Of a stretch of DNA of 13,160 nucleotides, positions 8,446-13,160 are shown piece after piece. The first letter of the stretch is position 1. Each line of letters opens with the position of its first letter. A program made the position numbers and the translations under genes. This DNA comes from an uncultured Clostridium sp. (GTDB taxonomy: Bacteria; Bacillota; Clostridia; Clostridiales; Clostridiaceae). Location: NCBI RefSeq assembly GCF_937920395.1, contig NZ_CALEVF010000055.1, forward strand, positions 1 to 13,160. The letters are read 5' to 3'. The notes under the pieces are model-generated. The model had not been told where the DNA came from. It searched no databases and saw nothing but the letters and a program-made list of their open reading frames with translations.

Positions 8446-8484
8446 GTCATACTTATTATTTAGTGCTAAAAAACCCTTTGAATG

Positions 8485-8934
8485 TTATAACATCTCTTTT
8501 GCAGGGATGAATAAAGCCTTTTGTTCTTTATCTGGAAATCCTATTTCATAAGAACATTCATCATCACTACCCACATCAATTTTCTGTATAGACTTATTAG
8601 TTGAATTATTTACTAAATTAATATGCAATTCTCCCATTAAATATTGCTTATCTTTTATAATTCCATCATCCTGTGGTCTAACTACCAATACCAGTGGCTT
8701 TGTCTGCTTTGTAAAAAATTCTCCACTCTTTAAAGCGCCAACAAAATAATTACTTATATTATCAATGTTTCTATTACCTTCTTTAGATATTTCACAAGCT
8801 GCATATATACACTTTAATAAGTGTGTTTTTCCAGTACTGTTCTCACCTATAAATACATTAATACCATTCGAAAATTTCAAATGTTCTTCTTTAAATACAG
8901 TAAAGTTCTTAAGATATATTTCTTTTATACTCAA
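8485..8934 (-). CDS. N-terminal fragment of the broken ATPase (Walker A half)
   Basis: This 149-codon piece is the part still translated from the TTG start. It begins IKEIYLKNFTVFKEEHLKFS (3-22), the usual opening of AAA_15/21 proteins in which the first strand pairs with DNA- or partner-binding parts. It carries Walker A GENSTGKT (30-37) and ends in FIPAKEML. Without the second half it lacks the signature motif, Walker B and H-loop, so it cannot be a working ATPase by itself; it might still bind a nucleotide weakly or interfere with a homologue. Confidence 0.6.
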   Translation of the reverse strand: MSIKEIYLKNFTVFKEEHLKFSNGINVFIGENSTGKTHLLKCIYAACEISKEGNRNIDNISNYFVGALKSGEFFTKQTKPLVLVVRPQDDGIIKDKQYLMGELHINLVNNSTNKSIQKIDVGSDDECSYEIGFPDKEQKALFIPAKEML

Positions 8935-8943
8935 TAGTCAGTA

Positions 8944-8950
8944 CACCTCA
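8944..8950 (-). promoter_or_regulatory. Ribosome binding site for the ATPase TTG start
   Basis: TGAGGTG on the minus strand (8950 to 8944) lies nine bases before the TTG at 8934. No ATG is available at the conserved N-terminus (SIKEIYLKNF), so this site fixes the start. Confidence 0.6.
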
Positions 8951-9004
8951 GCTTTCCTTTTTATATTGCTTTTTATTTCTCTACTCGATACTTAACTCAT
9001 ATTA

Positions 9005-9436
9005 TTAAGTTTCCATAAAGCTATTAAACGGTGTTGAAAGTTCAGTAGCTATATAAATAACAAACATAGCCCTTAATACCTCATCATCCATTTTTATAAA
9101 TTTCACATTATAATTATTAAATAAATAGCTTCGAGCATCTTTCATTGTTAAAAAATCATTACTCTCTATTTTCATTATTTTCTTAGAAACTGTAGCTTGC
9201 ATTTCTCCTAGCGATCTCTCATCAGTACCAATTTTCTGTGCTAGTGTTTTTGACCTACCCACATACATAGGGACTTCTTTATCATACATTAAATATACAC
9301 CTTTAGCTGGCATGCTTTCATTAAGTATTTCTTTAATTTTGCCTTCAGTAAGAGTATCAATCCTATACTTTGGTGATTCTACTAACTTTCTAATTAATAT
9401 TGGTAATTTCTCAACATGATTAAAAAATTCACCCAT
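9005..9436 (-). CDS. Small GIY-YIG-like protein inside the type I restriction operon
   Basis: A protein of 143 residues if started at the ATG at 9436. A longer reading from 9484 would add 16 residues encoded within the end of hsdS, but that ATG has no ribosome binding site, while AGGGGATGAG precedes 9436. A helical region (1-40) leads to KGVYLMYDKEVPMYVGRSK (45-63), which fits GIY-YIG: GVY 46-48, YVG 58-60 and an Arg after it. The C-terminus reads MFVIYIATELSTPFNSF. In related nucleases a catalytic Glu lies in the last helix; here that region has Val in MFVIY, with Glu only further on, so activity is uncertain. It follows hsdS by 19 bases and precedes the ATPase by 70. A role as an accessory nuclease or DNA-binding partner of the neighbouring ATPase is inference. 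Confidence 0.65.
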   Translation of the reverse strand: MGEFFNHVEKLPILIRKLVESPKYRIDTLTEGKIKEILNESMPAKGVYLMYDKEVPMYVGRSKTLAQKIGTDERSLGEMQATVSKKIMKIESNDFLTMKDARSYLFNNYNVKFIKMDDEVLRAMFVIYIATELSTPFNSFMET

Positions 9437-9455
9437 AAAATTCTCATCCCCTTTT

Positions 9456-10658
9456 TCAGTTAAATAGTTTTCCTTTAAAGGCATTTTGCATTAAGTTATT
9501 AAAGTTGTTTTCTAACTCGGCTAGGCTTTGTTGGAGTAGTTCCTTTTGTTTTTCTATATTTCCTACTGCTATAGCAAACCTATTCTGAAGTACCATTGGT
9601 GGTACTTTTATTTCTAATTCTCTACATTGTTTTAAACTAATATTTTGCTGTCTTATTCCTATCGCTAAACTTAAAATATAATTTGTTATTTCATCACTTT
9701 TTAAACAGTATAATAAATATATTGGATTTAAATTTTCTTTCACTCTAAATATAGCAATAGCTTGATTTACATTCCACTTATCAAATGTTTTCGGTACTAT
9801 CCCTATTTTACATAAAGGTGGTCCCACAATATTCATCAATACATCATTATGATATACAATAGACCTTTTTAATGTTGATTCATTAGTGATTCTTGAAATA
9901 AATGAAGGCTTATACTCAAAATCAATACTTCCATCATCTTTTATGTTATATACTTTCAAGAAAGGTATTGCATCTTTAAACTCTGTTCTAAATATATTTT
10001 TTGGTGATGGTGTTGTTCCTTTTGTAATTGGATAACATAAGTTTTCTAAATTTTCTTTTTTTTGTTCACCTGAAAACATACCATAAAAAACACTTTTTAT
10101 TAGTTCATCTAAAGCTTCTATTTGAGCTTTTCTTTTATCTATTAATTCTTGTGCTTTATCTAAAACTTCCGCTATTTTTTGTTGCACTTCCTTATTAGGT
10201 ATTGAGACTTCAGTGCCTTGTATATATTCATTTATCCTTATGTTTATGATGCCTGTAGTCTTATTTTGATACCTTAATACTCTTCTCCTATTATATAGAT
10301 CTTTAAGTAAATATAATGAGAACTTATAATTTATAATTTCTGTTGGTCTTAATATAGATGTAAAGTTATTACAAAAATATTTTTCATCAGTATTTTCCTC
10401 AAATACAACGACCCTTCCAACTGGTTGAGTAGGGCTGCCACCAGATTTTTCAATTATTATATCTCCATATCTTAAAATCTTATTTTTATATTTTTGAGTA
10501 TCTATATTTCTAACCACAATATTACTTAAATTTAATCTTCCTAAATTAGTAAAGTTTGTAGTTCTAATAACTTTAACACCTTTTTCTCCTTCATTTAAGT
10601 CTACTCCCCATTCACCACTTATAGGTTTTTCAAATAAATCTGCCAAAGTATATTTCAT
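9456..10658 (-). CDS. hsdS: Type I restriction-modification specificity (S) subunit
   Basis: A 400-residue subunit that gives the HsdM2S complex its bipartite target sequence. Two target-recognition domains are visible, 1-150 and 200-350, each followed by a conserved helical spacer: IPNKEVQQKIAEVL and onward (153-195), and VPPMVLQNRFAIAVGNIEKQ onward (352-398), ending in the typical LMQNAFKGKLF. The TRDs carry family marks such as RYGDIIIEKSG (63-73), TTGIINIRIN (134-143) and GIRQQNISL (334-342). The length is normal and no truncation is seen. It starts five bases after the hsdM stop codon begins to end (gap of four bases) with GAGGG (10671 to 10667) inside the hsdM 3' end, so translation is probably coupled. 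No second or inverted hsdS copy is present, so nothing here suggests shuffling. Confidence 0.95.
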   Translation of the reverse strand: MKYTLADLFEKPISGEWGVDLNEGEKGVKVIRTTNFTNLGRLNLSNIVVRNIDTQKYKNKILRYGDIIIEKSGGSPTQPVGRVVVFEENTDEKYFCNNFTSILRPTEIINYKFSLYLLKDLYNRRRVLRYQNKTTGIINIRINEYIQGTEVSIPNKEVQQKIAEVLDKAQELIDKRKAQIEALDELIKSVFYGMFSGEQKKENLENLCYPITKGTTPSPKNIFRTEFKDAIPFLKVYNIKDDGSIDFEYKPSFISRITNESTLKRSIVYHNDVLMNIVGPPLCKIGIVPKTFDKWNVNQAIAIFRVKENLNPIYLLYCLKSDEITNYILSLAIGIRQQNISLKQCRELEIKVPPMVLQNRFAIAVGNIEKQKELLQQSLAELENNFNNLMQNAFKGKLFN

Positions 10659-10662
10659 ATCA

Positions 10663-12120
10663 TTATCCCTCTATCATTCTTTCTAAATTTTCTATCCCCA
10701 TTACTATTTCTTCTTCTAATCCCTTAATTCTATCTAAAATAACGCAAGGAGCATCATAAACTACTTCCTCATACTCTATTTCCTTATACTTATTAATAGA
10801 AAGGTCATAACCATTATCTCTTATTTCTTCTACCGGTACAAAGAAAGATTGTTCTGTTCTTTTTCTATCCGTTTCTTTATCTAAATTATTGAACCTTTCT
10901 ATAATATCATCTATATCATTATCCGCAGTAGGATTTCTCTTATCATCTAAACTATATCCATCAGCCTTCATGTCATAAAACCATACCTTATCTGTTCCAC
11001 CACTGCCTGTTTTGGTAAATATCATGATATCTGTTGATACTCCTGCATATGGTTTAAACACTCCACTTGGCATTGATATAATTGCTTCTAATTTGTGGTT
11101 ATCTACTATTTCTTGTCTTATGGATTTATGTCCTCCAGTTGAGCCAAATAGCACTCCGTCTGGAACTATTGAAGCCCCCCGTCCCCCTTTTTTTAATTCT
11201 CTTAAAAATAAGGCTAAGAATAGTAATTCAGTTTTCTTTGTTTTAGTTACCTTTAATAAATCAGCTGATACTGCTTCATAGTCTAGACTTCCTTTAAAAG
11301 GCGGATTTGCCAGTACCAATGTAAACTTATCCTTATCCGTATTCACTTCTGAAAGAGAATCCTTATACTCAATGTTAGGGTTATCAACTCCATGTAACAT
11401 CATATTCATTGCACCTATTCTTAGCATGGTGCTATCCATATCAAAACCATAGAACATAGTGTTATTAAAATGATTTTTTAATCCTTTCACTAAAAATAAA
11501 TCAGCATGATTATCCCTTAAATATTGTTGTGCAGATACTAAAAATCCTGCAGTACCTGCTGCTGGATCTAATATAATATCTTCTGGTGTTGGCTTCATAA
11601 GTTTTACCATCATATTAATGATGTGCCTTGGAGTTCTAAACTGTCCATTAGTACCTGCTGTAGCAACTTTTGAAAGTAGGTATTCATAAAGGTCTCCCTT
11701 TGTATCATTTCCTGTCATATCTATATTGCTTATTCCATCTACTATTTTAGAAAGCATTAATGGAGTTGGTATTTTAAAAATAGTATCCCCCATATACTTT
11801 GAATAAGCAGAATTCTCATCTCCATGAAGGTCCTTTATAAATGGAAACACCTCTTGTTGCATTACCCTATACATTTCAACAGCCTCAAAATCTTTAAATT
11901 TACTCCATCTTAAATCTTGTTTATCAATTGCAAACATTCCTTGAAAATCTATATTTAAAAACGCTGCTTCATTTTCACTTATTATTTCTTTATCATCTAA
12001 ACCTTTAATAAATAAAAGGTATGTAAATTGTTCTATAACTTCTAATGGATTAGATATGCCACCTGTCCAAAATATTTCCCATATTTTATCTACTTTACTT
12101 CTCAATTCTCCTGTAATCAT
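10663..12120 (-). CDS. hsdM: Type I restriction-modification methyltransferase (M) subunit
   Basis: A 485-residue N6-adenine methyltransferase. The N-terminal HsdM_N-like helical domain (1-130) contains FTYLLFIKGLDD (32-43). The catalytic domain has GDLYEYLLSKVATAGTNGQFRTP (142-164) before motif I DPAAGTAGFLVSA (185-197), which binds S-adenosylmethionine, then FYGFDMD (223-229), and motif IV NPPF (272-275), the gamma-class catalytic tetrapeptide. Motif I has Ala where Cys is commoner (DPACGT), a tolerated change. With HsdS it modifies host DNA; with HsdR it forms the restriction enzyme. GGAGG (12132 to 12128) lies seven bases before the ATG. It is first in the operon, so the host can methylate before HsdR, the last gene, is made. 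Confidence 0.96.
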   Translation of the reverse strand: MITGELRSKVDKIWEIFWTGGISNPLEVIEQFTYLLFIKGLDDKEIISENEAAFLNIDFQGMFAIDKQDLRWSKFKDFEAVEMYRVMQQEVFPFIKDLHGDENSAYSKYMGDTIFKIPTPLMLSKIVDGISNIDMTGNDTKGDLYEYLLSKVATAGTNGQFRTPRHIINMMVKLMKPTPEDIILDPAAGTAGFLVSAQQYLRDNHADLFLVKGLKNHFNNTMFYGFDMDSTMLRIGAMNMMLHGVDNPNIEYKDSLSEVNTDKDKFTLVLANPPFKGSLDYEAVSADLLKVTKTKKTELLFLALFLRELKKGGRGASIVPDGVLFGSTGGHKSIRQEIVDNHKLEAIISMPSGVFKPYAGVSTDIMIFTKTGSGGTDKVWFYDMKADGYSLDDKRNPTADNDIDDIIERFNNLDKETDRKRTEQSFFVPVEEIRDNGYDLSINKYKEIEYEEVVYDAPCVILDRIKGLEEEIVMGIENLERMIEG

Positions 12121-12132
12121 TAGTTTTCCTCC

Positions 12133-12179
12133 AAAAAAAATATAATTGCATCAATATACACTAATGCAATTATATTATA
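12133..12179 (-). promoter_or_regulatory. hsdM leader: 13-base inverted repeat with T-tract and -10 candidate
   Basis: A perfect 13-base inverted repeat spans 12139-12151 and 12164-12176 (core TATAATTGCAT / ATGCAATTATA) with a 12-base loop. On the minus strand it is followed by T8 (12140 to 12133) and directly by the hsdM ribosome binding site. A consensus TATAAT (12179 to 12174) overlaps the upstream arm; another lies at 12207-12202. If transcription starts from the nearer one the repeat is an operator; from the farther one it would be transcribed as a terminator-like hairpin. Confidence 0.5.
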
Positions 12180-12299
12180 ACGCTTATTTTTCTACTTTCC
12201 TATTATAATCTTATTTTTGTATTTCCTCGCACTTTATGTATACACAGTTACATTTTGTACAACTTTACTACCCAAGTATTTTCAACGTTATACCCTCAT

Positions 12300-12343
12300 A
12301 AAAAAGTTAGCCCACTTCATCACTGAAGTGGGCTAACTTTTTT
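12300..12343. terminator. Strong bidirectional terminator after the HIRAN gene
   Basis: A 20-base perfect inverted repeat (12300-12319 and 12324-12343; core GTTAGCCCACTTCA / TGAAGTGGGCTAAC) with the tetraloop TCAC, flanked by A6 on one side and T6 on the other. It ends transcription of the HIRAN gene (stop at 12384) and separates it from the hsdM operon. The stretch 12180-12299 holds no gene that I can see. Confidence 0.92.
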
Positions 12344-12383
12344 AAAATTATTTTTATAAAACTATCTTACTATTATAAAAAGT

Positions 12384-13079
12384 TTATTCTTTCATCTTTA
12401 ATTGTATTTTAACACACTCATTGCAATTATTATCCTTTTGAACTTCATAAACATTACAACTATACATATACCCTTTATTAATTAACTCAGCAACACATCC
12501 ATTGTAATATCTTGGTACATAACCAATATTTACATTGTTTTCATTGACAATTTTTATTGCATTCTTATCATATTCATTTTGGGGTTCTAACACTAATTGT
12601 AGACTTTCGCCAGCGTTTAAATCTAATGCTTTAGCACAATTTTCTCCATTGCATCCGATATAATGCCTAGGTCCAGCCAAATAAAAAATTCTTTTAACAT
12701 CACCATTGTCATCATCTAATATGGGGTCAATAAACTCTAAATTATCAATGGGTAACCTAGCACCACTTCTTTTTAATAATTTATAGCCATCATATTCTTC
12801 CATACCATATTTATAAAGAATTTTATCAATACCATTTCTCTTTTTATCTGGCAACCTACTTGAAAATACTGGAAATAGTATGTCACTTTTATATGTTTTC
12901 TTAATATCATCAAAAGAAATTAACAATTTAAAGTCTCTTTCTATTGCTTCATTAACCTCAAAACCATAATTAAATTCAAATTGTCCGTTTCTTGATAATT
13001 GTCCAACAATATATTGTCTTCTTGTTTTAGGCTCTTTCCATACTAAATAAATATAATCTTTTCCATTCCTTGTAGACAT
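12384..13079 (-). CDS. HipA-N-like and HIRAN domain protein
   Basis: A 231-residue protein. Residues 8-120 resemble the N-terminal part of HipA kinases: YLVWKEPKTRRQYIVGQLSR (11-30), SDILFPVFSSRLPDKKRNG (65-83) and YKLLKRSGARLPIDNLEFID (99-118). No kinase domain follows. Residues 129-228 form a HIRAN domain, known from Rad5/HLTF to bind DNA ends and from bacteria as standalone or defence-linked proteins: FYLAGPRHY (132-140), LVLEPQNEYDKNAIKI (162-177), IGYVPRYYNG (185-194). Six Cys in the C-terminal half (143, 148, 195, 208, 219, 222) could include a metal site, though their spacing is irregular. AAAGGAGG (13093 to 13086) lies six bases before the ATG and just after the stop of an upstream reading frame, suggesting cotranscription. 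A DNA-structure sensing role is inferred. Confidence 0.82.
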   Translation of the reverse strand: MSTRNGKDYIYLVWKEPKTRRQYIVGQLSRNGQFEFNYGFEVNEAIERDFKLLISFDDIKKTYKSDILFPVFSSRLPDKKRNGIDKILYKYGMEEYDGYKLLKRSGARLPIDNLEFIDPILDDDNGDVKRIFYLAGPRHYIGCNGENCAKALDLNAGESLQLVLEPQNEYDKNAIKIVNENNVNIGYVPRYYNGCVAELINKGYMYSCNVYEVQKDNNCNECVKIQLKMKE

Positions 13080-13093
13080 ACTTTTCCTCCTTT

Positions 13094-13160
13094 CTAAAAT
13101 ATATCATTAGCCGATTGCGCAATTCTGCAATCATTGAACCGCCTAACTTTTAAGCCGTTA
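13094..13160 (-). CDS. Possible 3' end of an upstream gene, cut by the window edge
   Basis: On the minus strand positions 13159 to 13094 read open for 21 codons to a TAG at 13096-13094, ending VRRFNDCRIAQSANDIF. The stop is directly followed by the AAAGGAGG of the HIRAN gene, 14 bases before its ATG, the spacing expected in an operon. Composition is protein-like and somewhat richer in GC than the surroundings. I do not recognise the family, and 21 codons could be open by chance. Confidence 0.35.
   Translation of the reverse strand, partial: NGLKVRRFNDCRIAQSANDIF

Larger units (their letters stand above)
7885..8934 (-). pseudogene. AAA-type (AAA_15/AAA_21, SMC/OLD-like) ATPase gene broken by an in-frame TAA
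   Basis: Positions 8934 to 7885 read as one 349-position frame, interrupted only by TAA at 8487-8485. The reading is KEML, stop, HSKGFLALNNKYDMPFD; in family members the motif is KEMLSHSKGF-like, so a Ser codon (TCA) has probably become TAA by one C-to-A change. With the stop ignored, Walker A lies in the first half and Walker B and the H-loop in the second, about 220 residues apart, as usual for ABC/SMC-like ATPases of this size. The start is TTG with a good TGAGGTG site. Lying between hsdS and hsdR, it occupies the place of 'restriction-linked' AAA genes (RloA-like) in other type I loci. Read-through or a sequencing error are alternatives. Confidence 0.8.

Noticed and set aside
9456..9484. 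Longer start for the GIY-YIG-like gene overlapping hsdS
   Set aside because: The 16 extra residues derive from the conserved hsdS 3' end, and no ribosome binding site precedes the 9484 ATG.
9456..10658. Phase-variable hsdS by inversion or repeat-driven change
   Set aside because: Only one full-length hsdS, no recombinase, no second inverted half copy and no long simple repeat between the spacers.

Overview
The window is AT-rich throughout, uses strong AGGAGG-type ribosome binding sites and several TTG starts, and carries a YfnA-type amino-acid permease and a YtxH-family protein. This points to a low-GC Firmicute, most likely a Clostridium-like chromosome; the species cannot be named from the sequence alone.

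Left part (1-2760, plus strand): a standalone protein with the PUA/EVE-like domain normally found at the N-terminus of Mrr-like restriction endonucleases, then an APC-family amino-acid permease, then a small YtxH-family membrane-anchored protein. A symmetrical hairpin at 2708-2753 closes this side against the convergent minus-strand genes.

Middle and right part (2756-13160, all minus strand): a defence locus. In transcription order (right to left) it holds the 3' end of an unidentified gene cut by the window edge, a HipA-N-like/HIRAN protein, a strong terminator, and then a five-gene type I restriction-modification operon: hsdM, hsdS, a small GIY-YIG-like gene, an AAA-type ATPase gene, hsdR. 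The ATPase is broken by one in-frame TAA, and possibly by a second lesion near its 3' end. Downstream of hsdR, behind its own inverted-repeat-bearing leader, lies a coiled-coil DUF4041 + GIY-YIG nuclease resembling the anti-phage protein SNIPE.

How the genes work together: HsdM and HsdS should methylate adenines in a bipartite recognition sequence, and HsdR adds translocation and cleavage of unmodified DNA. The DUF4041 nuclease is probably a separate anti-phage effector. The EVE-like and HIRAN proteins have DNA-reading domains often found in defence islands, but their jobs here are inferred. The candidate for something less described is the insertion of a GIY-YIG-like protein plus an AAA ATPase between hsdS and hsdR, where 'restriction-linked orf' (rlo) genes sit in other bacteria; here that module looks partly decayed. 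No CRISPR array, tRNA, rRNA or insertion sequence was seen.
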